Positions 7,395 to 16,554 of a DNA stretch of 61,666 bases are shown here, in pieces. This DNA is from Hathewaya proteolytica DSM 3090. GTDB taxonomy: Bacteria; Bacillota; Clostridia; Clostridiales; Clostridiaceae. Within the stretch, counting starts at the first letter, position 1; each line of letters begins with the position of its first letter. The translations under genes were made by a program, and so were the position numbers. The stretch covers positions 1 through 61,666 of the forward strand of contig NZ_FRAD01000018.1 of NCBI RefSeq assembly GCF_900142225.1, in the 5' to 3' direction. The notes under the pieces are model-generated. The model did not search any database and had not been told where the DNA came from. It saw only the letters and a list, made by a program, of their open reading frames with translations.

Positions 7395-9098
7395 ATGAAA
7401 AGCAGAAGACTTTTATCAACAGTATTAGCTTTAACAATGGTTTCTTCTACATTATTAGTTGGTTGCGGAAACAAAGACAATAGCGGCGCAGCTAACAACG
7501 ATAATGGAGGAAACTCAGAAAACAAAAAAGACAAGGTTCAGGAGCTTACATTTGCTTCAGCGCCAGGTTCACAGGTAAATCCTGGTGTAACTAGAACTAA
7601 CACAGAATGGGCTCCAGAGGGATACATTTACGAAGGACTTGTTCGAAATTCAAAAAATGAACAGGGCGTTGACGCTCCAAAGCCAGGTGTAGCTGAGAAA
7701 TGGGATGTTAGTGAAGATGGATTAACATACACATTCCATATCAGAGATAACGCAAAATGGGCTGATGGAAAGCCAGTTACAGCAAATGATTTCTTATATA
7801 GCTGGAGACGACTAGTGGATCCAAAGGGCGATTGTGCTAAAAACGGTGGACTTTTAAATGGAATAGTTAAAAATGCAACAGCAATACAGAAGGGCGAAAT
7901 GAAACCTGAAGAACTGGGCGTAAAAGTTGACGGCAACAAATTTATCGTTACGCTTGAAGCTCCATGTCTATATTTCCTTCAATACTGTTTCCATCCAAAC
8001 TTAAAACCAGTAAGAGAAGACTACGTTACTAAATATGGTAAAGAAATGGGTAAAACTGTTGAATCTATCATGGGTAACGGCGCTTACAAGTGTACTTTCT
8101 ACGAGTTAAAGAATAAAATGGTATTTGAAAAGAATGAAAATTACTGGAGCAAGGATACTAGAGATATACAGAAAATAACATTCCTTGACATGCGTGAAGA
8201 TAATGCAAGATTTACTGCATTTACTGAAAAACAGATCGACAGAGCTGGCTTCACTGAACCAGATTTAGTAAGTGAGCTTAAAAACATGGAACACGTGCAG
8301 AACATATCTAAAGCAGGTACGGATGTTACATTCCTTATGTTTAACTGCAAAAACGAGTATTTAGCTAATGCTAATATTAGAAAGGCTATTACTGCGGGCT
8401 TCAGCAGAGAAGAATATATTGAGACAATCAATTCAGGTGTAGGAAATCCAGCTTATAATATGGTTCCTCCTACTATATCATGTGGTGGAGAAAAATATAA
8501 TCCTGGCGATTTCAAATCTGAAATAAATAAAATGGATGCTAAAGCATTATTAAAACAAGGTCTAAAAGAACTTGGAAAATCAGAAGACCCATCTCAGGTT
8601 CAGCTTAGAATCGTTACTAGAGGTACAAATCAGTTTGAAAAGGATATAGCTGAGTACTTTATTGAAGAATTCAAGAAAAATCTTGGAATCACAATAAAGG
8701 CTGATTTAGTTGACTACACAATTATGTACGACAAATTAGGCAAAGGTGACTATGAAATCGCTTATGGCGGATGGTTTGCTGACTGGAATGATCCATCAAA
8801 CTTCTTAGATACATTTGTAACTAACGGATATCATTCAAGTGAAACTGGTTATTTCAACAAGCAATTTGATGAATATATGGCAGAGGGACACAAACAAACT
8901 GATGCAAAAAAAGCTGCAGAATTTTATGCAAAAGCAGAAAAAGTTTTATGTATAGATGATCCAGCAATAGCTTCATTTGAGTTTGCTTCTACAAATACAT
9001 TCTCATGGGATTATGTAAAGGGTTACGATACAAGACCTAACTTAGGCTTTGAAGACTTTGAACATATTTACATTTCTGGAAAAGAAGATTTAAAATAG
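7395..9098 (+). CDS. oppA: Peptide-binding lipoprotein OppA, copy 1
   Basis: This is the extracellular solute-binding component (SBP family 5) for the OppBCDF importer. The signal peptide MKSRRLLSTVLALTM runs into a lipobox LLVGC, so the mature protein starts at Cys25 or so and is lipid-anchored. The 567-residue length is typical. The family 5 pattern is visible: EGLVR, W-DG-TYTF-RDNAKWADGKPVTA-DF-YSW, then the C-terminal GGWFADWNDPSNFLDTF. It is strongly similar to copy 2 (9467) and less so to copy 3 (11393). The ribosome site and first codons of copies 1 and 2 are near identical (GGGGAATTCATTTATG), showing a tandem duplication that included the start region. Confidence 0.95.
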   Translation: MKSRRLLSTVLALTMVSSTLLVGCGNKDNSGAANNDNGGNSENKKDKVQELTFASAPGSQVNPGVTRTNTEWAPEGYIYEGLVRNSKNEQGVDAPKPGVAEKWDVSEDGLTYTFHIRDNAKWADGKPVTANDFLYSWRRLVDPKGDCAKNGGLLNGIVKNATAIQKGEMKPEELGVKVDGNKFIVTLEAPCLYFLQYCFHPNLKPVREDYVTKYGKEMGKTVESIMGNGAYKCTFYELKNKMVFEKNENYWSKDTRDIQKITFLDMREDNARFTAFTEKQIDRAGFTEPDLVSELKNMEHVQNISKAGTDVTFLMFNCKNEYLANANIRKAITAGFSREEYIETINSGVGNPAYNMVPPTISCGGEKYNPGDFKSEINKMDAKALLKQGLKELGKSEDPSQVQLRIVTRGTNQFEKDIAEYFIEEFKKNLGITIKADLVDYTIMYDKLGKGDYEIAYGGWFADWNDPSNFLDTFVTNGYHSSETGYFNKQFDEYMAEGHKQTDAKKAAEFYAKAEKVLCIDDPAIASFEFASTNTFSWDYVKGYDTRPNLGFEDFEHIYISGKEDLK

Positions 9099-9100
9099 TA

Positions 9101-9138
9101 TTACAAAAAAAGACGTCATACGACGTCTTTTTTTGTAA
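9101..9138. terminator. Strong bidirectional intrinsic terminator after oppA1
   Basis: A perfect inverted repeat has arms TTACAAAAAAAGACGTC and GACGTCTTTTTTTGTAA around a 4-nt loop. A-run and T-run flank the GACGTC core on both sides, so it would work in either direction. It separates oppA1 from oppA2. Confidence 0.9.
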
Positions 9139-9466
9139 TATTTATCTCATATTTTTTAAGTAAAAAAGTGAATAAAAGGTTACGCCGATTAAAAAAAAAT
9201 ACATGAATTTACGTTAATAAAATTAACAAATAGTGAGCTAAAAACAGAGAAAAACTTAAGAGAAAGACTGAAAAATAAGGGTTCGTAATGATATAAAAAA
9301 ATATTTATTTTAGTCTTACATCATATAAAATAAACAAAATTAACAATTTGTTCATAATTAAATTCGCTTTTTGTATTGATGTTTTACAAAATTAAGAGTA
9401 TTATATTTTTAAGTTCATAAGACAAAATGATAAATTCTATCTAAAAATTCAAGGGGGAATTCATTT
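9139..9466 (+). promoter_or_regulatory. oppA2 upstream region with its own promoter
   Basis: This stretch between the oppA1 terminator and oppA2 is very AT-rich and non-coding. TTGATG at 9376-9381 and TATTAT at 9399-9404 are 17 bp apart, about 60 bp upstream of the oppA2 start, which makes oppA2 separately transcribed. The rest (9139-9370) shows no recognisable gene or structured RNA. Confidence 0.55.
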
Positions 9467-11173
9467 ATGAAAAGCAAGAAATTATTGTCTACTGTATTAG
9501 CATTAACTATGGTATCATCAACATTGCTAGTAGGTTGTGGAGACAAGAAAACAGAGGAAAAGAAACCAGAAGTAGATACAACTGCCAAGGACAATGCGAA
9601 AAAAGACAAAGTGCAGGAACTTACTTTTGCTTCAGCTCCAGGTGCACAGGTTAACCCAGGTGTTACAAGAACAAACACTGAGTGGGGTCCAGAAGGATAC
9701 ATTTACGAAGGTCTTGTAAGAAACGCTAAAAACAAAGACGGCGTAGATGCTCCAAAAGAAGGTGTAGCTAAATCATGGGAAAAGAGTTCTGATGGTCTTA
9801 CTTACACATTTACATTAAGAGATAATGCTAAATGGGCAGATGGACAGGCTGTAACTGCAGAAGACTTTGTTTATAGCTGGCAGAGACTTGTAGATCCTAA
9901 GAGTGATTGTGCAAAAAATGGTTCACTTTTAAATGGTATAGTTAAGAATGCAAAAGAAATCCAAGAGGGAACTAAAGCAAAAGAAGAATTAGGTGTTAAA
10001 GCTGATGGAAACAAATTCATCGTAACACTTGAAAAACCTTGCTTGTACTTCTTAGAGTACTGCTTCCATCCAAACTTAAAACCAGTTAGAAAAGACTACG
10101 TTGAAAAATACGGTAAAGAAATGGGTAAGACTGTTGAATCAATTATGGGTAACGGAGCTTACAAATGTACTTTCTATCAGGTAAAAAATAAAATGGTATT
10201 TGAGAAGAGTGACACATATTGGAATAAGGATACAAGAGATATTCAGAAGATTACCTTCCTTGATATGAGAGAAGAAAATCCTAAGTACTCAGCATTCACA
10301 GAAAAACAGATAGACAGAGTAGGTTTATCAGATTCAGACCTAGTTTCTAACTTAAAATCTATGGAGCACGTACAGAATATATCTAAGCAGGGAACAGACG
10401 TTACATTCTTCATGTTCAACTGCAAAAACGAATTCCTTGCAAACAAGAATATTAGAAAAGCAATAGCAAATGGATTTAGTAGAGAAGGATATATTGATAC
10501 TATAGCAAATGGTTTAGGCCAGCCAGCTTACAACATGGTACCTCCTACAATTTCATGTGGTGGTAACAAATACAACCCTGGTGATTTTAAATCAGAGATT
10601 TCTAAATTAGATGCTAAAGCACTTTTAAAAGAAGGCTTAAAAGAACTTGGAAAATCTGAAGATCCATCTCAGATTCAGTTAAGAATAGTAACAAGAGGAA
10701 CAACTCAGAATGAAAAAGATACAGTTGAATACTTCATCGATGAGTTCAAGAAAAATCTTGGTATTGTTATAAAAGCTGACCTTGTAGACTACACAATAAT
10801 GTATGACAAAGTTGGAAAAGGTGATTATGAAATCGCTTATGGTGGATGGTTTGCAGACTGGAATGACCCTTCAAACTTCCTTGATACATTTATAACTGGT
10901 GGATACTATGCTGCTGAAGCTGGATATTCAAACAAAGATTACGATGCTTTAATAGAAAAAGCTCACAACGAAACTGATGCAAAGAAAGCTGCTGAATTCT
11001 ATGCACAGGCTGAAAAAATTATCTGTATCGATGACCCAGCAATAGCTTCATTTGAATTTGGTGCAAGCAACACATTCTCATGGGACTTCGTAAAAGGATA
11101 TGAAAACAGACCAAACTTAGGTTTCGAAGATTTCGAAGGAATCTATATCTCTGGTAAAGAAGATATGAAATAA
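9467..11173 (+). CDS. oppA: Peptide-binding lipoprotein OppA, copy 2
   Basis: This is the second of three tandem SBP family 5 lipoproteins. It has 568 residues, the same signal peptide as copy 1 (lipobox LLVGC), and a low-complexity linker rich in Lys and Glu after the lipidated Cys. Most of the body matches copy 1 residue for residue, including YCFHPNLKPVRKDYV, VESIMGNGAYKCTFY and GGWFADWNDPSNF. It probably hands peptides to the same OppBCDF. Its own promoter (9376-9404) and terminator (11182-11215) suggest independent or higher expression than the membrane components. Confidence 0.94.
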   Translation: MKSKKLLSTVLALTMVSSTLLVGCGDKKTEEKKPEVDTTAKDNAKKDKVQELTFASAPGAQVNPGVTRTNTEWGPEGYIYEGLVRNAKNKDGVDAPKEGVAKSWEKSSDGLTYTFTLRDNAKWADGQAVTAEDFVYSWQRLVDPKSDCAKNGSLLNGIVKNAKEIQEGTKAKEELGVKADGNKFIVTLEKPCLYFLEYCFHPNLKPVRKDYVEKYGKEMGKTVESIMGNGAYKCTFYQVKNKMVFEKSDTYWNKDTRDIQKITFLDMREENPKYSAFTEKQIDRVGLSDSDLVSNLKSMEHVQNISKQGTDVTFFMFNCKNEFLANKNIRKAIANGFSREGYIDTIANGLGQPAYNMVPPTISCGGNKYNPGDFKSEISKLDAKALLKEGLKELGKSEDPSQIQLRIVTRGTTQNEKDTVEYFIDEFKKNLGIVIKADLVDYTIMYDKVGKGDYEIAYGGWFADWNDPSNFLDTFITGGYYAAEAGYSNKDYDALIEKAHNETDAKKAAEFYAQAEKIICIDDPAIASFEFGASNTFSWDFVKGYENRPNLGFEDFEGIYISGKEDMK

Positions 11174-11181
11174 TAAATCTT

Positions 11182-11215
11182 AAAAGAAAGATGTGAAAGC
11201 ATCTTTCTTTTTTTT
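11182..11215 (+). terminator. Intrinsic terminator after oppA2
   Basis: The stem AAAAGAAAGATG pairs with CATCTTTCTTTT around a 6-nt loop and runs into a longer T-tract. It lies 9 nt after the oppA2 stop. Confidence 0.85.
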
Positions 11216-11287
11216 AACGTCTAATGAATATAATGTTAAATTCCTGTTAAATCAATAATAGATTTATACAAAGTTAATATATAATTT

Positions 11288-11333
11288 ACTAAATGTAAAT
11301 ACAGTAATATTGAACTGTATTTTACTATTTAGT
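11288..11333. repeat. 46-bp inverted repeat upstream of oppA3
   Basis: Outer arms ACTAAAT/ATTTAGT (11288-11294 and 11327-11333) enclose perfect inner arms AATACAGT/ACTGTATT around an 8-nt centre. There is no T-run, so a terminator is unlikely. Its position 60-100 bp before oppA3 suggests an operator or leader structure. Confidence 0.55.
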
Positions 11334-11392
11334 ATTATTAATAAGGACCTAGGAAATGTGTCCCAATGTAAAAAAAATATAGGGGGATTCTC

Positions 11393-13096
11393 ATGAAGAG
11401 TAAAAAACTATTATTGACTATGCTATCACTCACTGTTATGTCGTCAACATTAATGTCAGCTTGTGGTAGTAAAAAGGAAAGTGCTACAACAATTGAAACT
11501 AACAATAAGATAGAAGATGAAAATCACAAGGATAAGGTGCAAGAACTAACTTTTGCTTCAGTTCCTGGTGTGCAAGTCAATCCAGGCGTAACCACAAGGG
11601 ATAATGAGTGGGTGCCTGAAGGATACATTTATGAGGGAATAGTTAGAAACTTCAAAACCAGTGAAGGCTTTGAAAAGGTAGTTCCAGGTGTGGCAGAAAA
11701 GTGGGAAGTAAGCAATGATGGACTCACTTATACTTTCTACGTGAGAGATAATGCTAAATGGGCCGATGGAAAACCAGTCACAGCTGAGGATTTCGTGTAC
11801 AGTTGGAGAAGGTTAGTTGACCCTAAAAGCCACTGTGTTAAAAATGGAAAGCTATTAAATGATGTGGTTAAAAACGCCACAGCTATACAAAAAGGTGAAA
11901 AAAGTCCAGAGGAGCTTGGAGTAAAAGCAGATGGAAATAAGTTTGTTGTAACATTGGAGAAGCCGTGTTTATACTTCTTGGAATACTGCTTTCATCCAAA
12001 TTTAAAACCTGTTAGAAAAGATTATGTTGAAAAGTACGGAATTGAAATGGGCAAAACTGTGGACTCTATCATGGGCAATGGTGCGTATAAGTGTACATTG
12101 TATGAGGAAAAGAGTAAGATGGTTTTTGAAAAGAGCCAAACTTATTGGAACAAGGATACTAGGTATATAAATAAAATAACATTTAACAAAATAGAAGATG
12201 AGAACTCTAAGTTATCTGCTTTAGAAGCAATGCAGATAGATAGGACTGCTTTTGGTGAGTCCGATGTCATAGAAAGAGTGAAAGATATAGAGCACGTAAT
12301 TAGTGCAAATGAGCCAGGCAAAAACACGGATTTCTTGATGTTTAACTGCAAAAATGAATATCTGGCAAATACTAATATAAGAAAGGCTATAGCTAGTGGT
12401 TTTAGCCGTGAGAATTACGTTGATTCAATAGTAAATAATTTGGGAAGACCAGCATATGGGCTTGTTCCCCCTGTTATAGCTTGCGCAGGAAATAAGTATA
12501 CACCAGGAGATCTTAAATCTGAAATTTCAAAGATGAATTCAAAGGAATTGTTAAAAAAAGGTTTACAAGAACTTGGAAAGTCAGATGATCCATCGCAAAT
12601 TCAGTTAAGGATTGCTATAGGTGGAACACAGCAAAAAGACAAGGACACTGCTGACTTTTTCATAGAGGAACTAAAAAACAATTTAGGTATCGTTATAAAA
12701 GCTGATTTAATGGACAGCACTATTTACTTTGACAAAGTGGGCAAAGGTGATTATGAGATTGGTATAGGTGGATGGTTTGCTGATTGGAATGACCCATCTA
12801 ACTTCCTTGATACCTTTGTTACAGGTGGATATTATGCAACTGATGCAAAGTACTCTAATAAGGATTATGATGAGTATATGAAAAAATCCCATGAACAAAT
12901 TGATGCCAATAAAGCTGCAGAATACTATGCAAAGGCAGAGAGAATACTTTGCGTAGAGGATCCGGCTATTGCAGCTCTTGTTTTTAATGATGATACAGCC
13001 TTTACATGGGATTATGTTAAGAACTATGCAAGACCAAGCTTTGGATTTGAAGATTTTCAGGGAGTCTATATTTCTGGTAAGGAAGCTTTAAAATAG
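11393..13096 (+). CDS. oppA: Peptide-binding lipoprotein OppA, copy 3 (divergent)
   Basis: This is the third tandem SBP family 5 lipoprotein, 567 residues. The signal peptide has a different lipobox (LMSAC). The fold-defining segments are kept (YTFYVRDNAKWADGKPVTAEDF, GGWFADWNDPSNF), but the middle of the protein differs clearly from copies 1 and 2: AFGESDVIERVKDIEH replaces the shared region, and the C-terminal part has ALVFNDDTAFTW. Divergence in the region that shapes the ligand pocket suggests a different peptide range, which is inference. The ribosome site is ATAGGGGGA. Confidence 0.92.
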   Translation: MKSKKLLLTMLSLTVMSSTLMSACGSKKESATTIETNNKIEDENHKDKVQELTFASVPGVQVNPGVTTRDNEWVPEGYIYEGIVRNFKTSEGFEKVVPGVAEKWEVSNDGLTYTFYVRDNAKWADGKPVTAEDFVYSWRRLVDPKSHCVKNGKLLNDVVKNATAIQKGEKSPEELGVKADGNKFVVTLEKPCLYFLEYCFHPNLKPVRKDYVEKYGIEMGKTVDSIMGNGAYKCTLYEEKSKMVFEKSQTYWNKDTRYINKITFNKIEDENSKLSALEAMQIDRTAFGESDVIERVKDIEHVISANEPGKNTDFLMFNCKNEYLANTNIRKAIASGFSRENYVDSIVNNLGRPAYGLVPPVIACAGNKYTPGDLKSEISKMNSKELLKKGLQELGKSDDPSQIQLRIAIGGTQQKDKDTADFFIEELKNNLGIVIKADLMDSTIYFDKVGKGDYEIGIGGWFADWNDPSNFLDTFVTGGYYATDAKYSNKDYDEYMKKSHEQIDANKAAEYYAKAERILCVEDPAIAALVFNDDTAFTWDYVKNYARPSFGFEDFQGVYISGKEALK

Positions 13097-13107
13097 TTAT
13101 TGCTACT

Positions 13108-13140
13108 AAAAGAGTGTTTGTTAGAAAACACTCTTTTTTA
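13108..13140 (+). terminator. Intrinsic terminator after oppA3
   Basis: The stem AAAGAGTGTTT/AAACACTCTTT with a short loop is followed by a T-tract, 11 nt after the stop codon. It closes the opp region. Confidence 0.88.
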
Positions 13141-13153
13141 TATTAGCTTTTCA

Positions 13154-13182
13154 TTGAATAAAGTACGGAAATATGGTATTAT
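13154..13182 (+). promoter_or_regulatory. Promoter of the 149-residue orphan gene
   Basis: TTGAAT at 13154-13159 and TATTAT at 13177-13182 are 17 bp apart, about 60 nt before the start codon and just after the oppA3 terminator. Confidence 0.5.
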
Positions 13183-13239
13183 AAACGAAGCTATTGCTGA
13201 TAATTACAGAATAAATGCAAAAGTGAGGTTGGTATAGAG

Positions 13240-13689
13240 ATGATGAACGCTAACGTAGAAAAATTTGAAAACTTTCTTGAAAAATTGCAGTTGAGACCTG
13301 CTTTTAGCTGCATGGAGGATGAATCCCATGGAAGTTCATATTATAAATCATTTTATAAAGGGTTGATGGGTGAATTTGAGTATACGGTTTGCCTTCATGG
13401 GGATGGAAGTTTTGAGATTGTCTCTCCTTTTGTTGGGGTCCAGGGTGCGATTCTTCGACATTCTGTGTTAAAAGAGATTAATGCTTTGAATTCCACTTTC
13501 AAGGGCTTAAAATTTATAATCAATAAAGAAGATGAAGTCGTTATGATATACAGTCATGGAGACGGCAAGGGTGAATTTGTGCCGGAGATCGATTTAGACA
13601 ATGCCATAGCGCTTTTTCAACAGGCAAATGAAAAGTTAACACCTATGATTATTGAGCTACACAAGGTGAAGGAAAAGTTTAATAATTAG
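13240..13689 (+). CDS. Hypothetical protein, 149 residues
   Basis: I do not recognise a family. The protein is soluble, with no signal peptide or membrane segment. It begins MMNANVEKFENFLEKLQL (start could be either Met), has a central beta-rich part (SFEIVSPFVGVQGAILRHSV) and two acidic His/Gly stretches, CLHGDGSF and YSHGDGKGEF. It ends in a helical tail (LFQQANEKLTPMIIELHKVKEKF). The helix-sheet-helix plan resembles small chaperone-like or YbjN-like folds, but that is only an impression. It has its own promoter and precedes a spore protein gene, so a sporulation link is possible but unproven. Confidence 0.7.
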   Translation: MMNANVEKFENFLEKLQLRPAFSCMEDESHGSSYYKSFYKGLMGEFEYTVCLHGDGSFEIVSPFVGVQGAILRHSVLKEINALNSTFKGLKFIINKEDEVVMIYSHGDGKGEFVPEIDLDNAIALFQQANEKLTPMIIELHKVKEKFNN

Positions 13690-13761
13690 AATAAAAAACC
13701 TTTTCGTAGTAAATACTAAGTTTTGAAGTTTTAATTTAGTATAATATGGAGAGGTTATTTT

Positions 13762-14007
13762 ATGTCGAAAAGTAGTAGCTTAAAGAAAAAGATAAAAATG
13801 AAGATAAAATTAAACAGAGAGCTTACACCTATGGAGAAAATGAGGGAAGCTTTAAAATATGAAATTGCTGAGGAGCTTGGGCTTAAGGAAAAGGTTGATA
13901 AGTTGGGATGGTCTGGGCTTACGGCGGAGGAAACGGGACGTATAGGAGGTATAATGACGAAAAAGAAGCGTATTATGAATTTACCTAAAAATGAGGACAT
14001 TGTGTAG
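13762..14007 (+). CDS. Small acid-soluble spore protein, alpha/beta-type-like
   Basis: This 81-residue, Lys-rich protein carries KYEIAEELGL near residues 33-42, the spore-protease (GPR) recognition type of sequence. It continues with KVDKLGWSGLTAEETGRIGG and ends in a basic ITKK-like block (IMTKKKRIM). This matches the divergent Ssp4-like SASPs of clostridia, which coat spore DNA or add to spore resistance. The N-terminus is unusually basic (SLKKKIKMKIKLNR). The ribosome site is GGAGAGG. Expression would be expected late in the forespore, but I could not define a sigma-G promoter with confidence. Confidence 0.85.
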   Translation: MSKSSSLKKKIKMKIKLNRELTPMEKMREALKYEIAEELGLKEKVDKLGWSGLTAEETGRIGGIMTKKKRIMNLPKNEDIV

Positions 14008-14059
14008 ACAGAAATCTTAAAGTGAAATATAATATTTTCATGGAAAGAGGGAGAGGGTT

Positions 14060-14812
14060 ATGGGCACTTATAAGGAATTATCAGTTATATACGATAAATT
14101 GCTATGCGAGGATATAAACTATGAAGAGTGGAGCAACTTCATTCTAAAAAAATGCCATGAGTACAACATAGCAAGGGATAGCTATGTGGATCTTGCTTGT
14201 GGAACTGGAAATATTACAGAATATCTTTACAAAGGGTTTAAATCTACCACTGCTGTGGATCTATCTGATTATATGCTGACAATGGCAGAGGAGAAATTAA
14301 GAGGGAAACACATTAACTTTGTATGCCAGGATATAATAAATCTAAACCTCCATGGAAGGTTCGATGTGGCAACATGTATTTTAGACTCCACCAATTACAT
14401 TCTAAAAGACAATGAATTAAAACAATATTTTAAAAGTGTATATAATCACTTGAATGAAAAGGGTTTGTTCGTTTTCGATATGAATTCTTACTATAAACTT
14501 ATGAACATCATGGGCAATAATATATTTAATTACGATGATGACAATGTAGTTTATATGTGGGAGAACAACTGTGAGGATGATATAATCTATATGGATCTAA
14601 CTTTTTTTGTAAGGGAAGGGGAACTGTATAGAAGGTTTGATGAAAGCCACCAGGAAAGAGCCTATACTTCGGAGGCGGTGACAAAGTATTTGGAGGATAC
14701 AGGATTTAGAATCCTTCAAGTGCTAGATGGTTACAGTAACAACAAGGCAAATATAAATTCAGAGCGCATTTTATATATTGTACAAAAGGAGAGTAATTGT
14801 AATGAAAGATGA
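14060..14812 (+). CDS. Class I SAM-dependent methyltransferase
   Basis: The 250-residue protein has the SAM-binding motif I as VDLACGTGNITEYL near residues 43-56, motif II acidic end AVDLSDYML, and a CQDIINLNL motif III-like region. The substrate is not evident from sequence. The 3' end overlaps the hslO start by 11 nt, so the two are probably co-transcribed. Start ATG follows GGAAAGAGGGAGAGGG. Confidence 0.85.
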   Translation: MGTYKELSVIYDKLLCEDINYEEWSNFILKKCHEYNIARDSYVDLACGTGNITEYLYKGFKSTTAVDLSDYMLTMAEEKLRGKHINFVCQDIINLNLHGRFDVATCILDSTNYILKDNELKQYFKSVYNHLNEKGLFVFDMNSYYKLMNIMGNNIFNYDDDNVVYMWENNCEDDIIYMDLTFFVREGELYRRFDESHQERAYTSEAVTKYLEDTGFRILQVLDGYSNNKANINSERILYIVQKESNCNER

Positions 14813-15683
14813 ATTGATTAGAGCTACCGCTTGCAATGGACAAGTAAGAATACTAGGAGCGGTGACCACAGAGTTAGTAAATAAAGCGGTTAAGATTCAC
14901 AACACATCTGCTACGGCATCGGCAGCCATGGGAAGAATGCTTACAGCTGGAGTCATTATGGGATCCATGCTTAAAAGTGATAAGGACAAACTTTCACTTA
15001 AGATAGATGGAAAGGGACCAGCAGGTGGTGTGCTTGTAACTGCCTATAGTGATGGCCATGTAAAAGGTTACATGGGAAATCCTAAAGTAGACCTTCCGCT
15101 AAATGATAAAAATAAGCTTGATGTTGCTGGAATCATTGGAAAAGATGGAGAGCTTGTAGTTATGAGGGATATGGGGCTAAGGGAACCATACATAGGAAGA
15201 GTTCCAATATATACAGGTGAAATTGCTGAGGATATTGCTTACTATTACACTGTATCAGAACAAACACCATCAGCTGTTGCATTGGGTGTGCTAGTAGACA
15301 CAGATTTAAGCATAAAGGCTGCAGGTGGATTTATAATTCAAATGCTTCCTAACTCCGATGAACTTTTGTCAGATGTTATAACTTATAGACTAGAGGAAAC
15401 ACCTGCAGTGACTGAAATGATAAGCCAAGGAAAGTCAATGGTTGATATTTTAAGATTCATATTTGATGGCATGGAACTTCAGGTATTGGAGACATCTACA
15501 CCAGAGTATAGATGCGATTGTAGTAGAGACAAAGTGGAAAAAGCCCTTATCAGCATTGGTAAAAGTGAACTGGAGAACATAATAATAGACGATAAAAGTG
15601 AAAATATTAGGTGTGAATTCTGTGGCACGGAATATCAGTTCGCACCTGAGGACCTTAAAAATCTTTTAAACGAAATCAAATAA
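14802..15683 (+). CDS. hslO: Redox-regulated chaperone Hsp33
   Basis: Hsp33 is a cytoplasmic holdase activated by oxidation. The zinc-binding cysteines are visible near the C-terminus as YRCDCSRD (about residues 238 and 240) and CEFCGTEY (about 271 and 274), the CxC...CxxC pattern of the family. I place the start at 14802 (MKDELIRATACNGQVRI) because AAAGGAG lies 10 nt upstream and 293 residues is the usual length. An upstream in-frame ATG at 14778 would add eight non-conserved residues and has no ribosome site. Confidence 0.96.
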   Translation: MKDELIRATACNGQVRILGAVTTELVNKAVKIHNTSATASAAMGRMLTAGVIMGSMLKSDKDKLSLKIDGKGPAGGVLVTAYSDGHVKGYMGNPKVDLPLNDKNKLDVAGIIGKDGELVVMRDMGLREPYIGRVPIYTGEIAEDIAYYYTVSEQTPSAVALGVLVDTDLSIKAAGGFIIQMLPNSDELLSDVITYRLEETPAVTEMISQGKSMVDILRFIFDGMELQVLETSTPEYRCDCSRDKVEKALISIGKSELENIIIDDKSENIRCEFCGTEYQFAPEDLKNLLNEIK

Positions 15684-15690
15684 TTGTGTA

Positions 15691-15743
15691 TCAAAATAGC
15701 TGTTACAGAATAAAATATATTGTGTAGCAGCTATTAATTTTGA
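15691..15743. repeat. Imperfect dyad between hslO and tRNA-Cys
   Basis: Arms TCAAAATAGCTGTTACA (15691-15707) and TGTGTAGCAGCTATTAATTTTGA (15721-15743) pair with small bulges. No T-run follows. It may be a weak terminator of hslO or a processing stem before the tRNA. Confidence 0.35.
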
Positions 15744-15750
15744 GAAACTG

Positions 15751-15804
<54 letters not shown>

Positions 15805-15826
<22 letters not shown>

Positions 15827-16554
15827 TTAAAATCACAACTTAAAATACTTCCTCTATCTACTAGGTTGCTTTTTGATAGATAAAGTATATCAATACCACA
15901 TTTCTTTAAGAAACTTATGACCTCTTTTCCGTACTTATAGAAATTAAGATTTCCATAAAAGGCTACTGTATTGTCATCAATGATTCCACAACAACCTCCT
16001 ATAAAGCCATAATCAAGTCCAGGGAGAAGTATGTTGCCTGGTGGTACATAAAGAATATTATAGCCCATACTATGTAGTTTGTTGTAAATTGGCTTGTCGC
16101 TAGTTATAAAACAATTATAACCTAACACTGCTAGAGAACACTTTGTGTAACCTTGGGGTACGTCTATCATGGTAAAGTTCTTATTGTAATCTTGTCTTTT
16201 TTTCATTATATCCATAAGCTTTTCATCCGTGTACTTTAAATTGTGAATGAACATACTTTTGGAAGAGGCGGCATTGAGTATAATATCCCCCGGGTATTTA
16301 TAACTTAAGCTTTCAGCGGAATGAATTACTTCAAAGCCGTAGTTTAAAAGGGTATCTACGAAGGCCTCATCCATATCTTTGTGAACCATTAGTCTATTAG
16401 CATCTAAGATGTGAAGTAGCATATCAGGGTGCCCACATACTGATGGATATAGAAGGCTGCTACTTGGCACTTTAATAATATTGGGACAATAATATGATAG
16501 GGCGGAATATTCCTCATTGGAAATTCTAGAATCTACAAAAGTGTACTTTGCCAT
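15805..16554 (-). CDS. GME-fold-like protein of unknown function (DUF6873-like)
   Basis: The 249-residue soluble protein begins MAKYTFVDSRISNEEYSAL and contains VPSSSLLYPSVCGHPDML, DVPQGYTKCSLAVLG, GFIGGCCGII and KKCGIDILYL. I recall this layout from clostridial proteins described as having the guanidine-modifying-enzyme (arginine deiminase-like) fold, but the ending lacks the GG-x-x-C catalytic pattern of those enzymes, so activity is unclear. The last six codons (GGTTRI) and stop are read from the antisense of tRNA-Cys. The start is backed by GGAGGTTCC upstream on the minus strand. It is convergent with hslO and the tRNA. Confidence 0.6.

Noticed and set aside
9139..9370. Small gene or structured RNA in the oppA1-oppA2 gap
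   Set aside because: Very AT-rich, no ribosome site with an open frame of useful length, and no stable stems beyond the oppA1 terminator.
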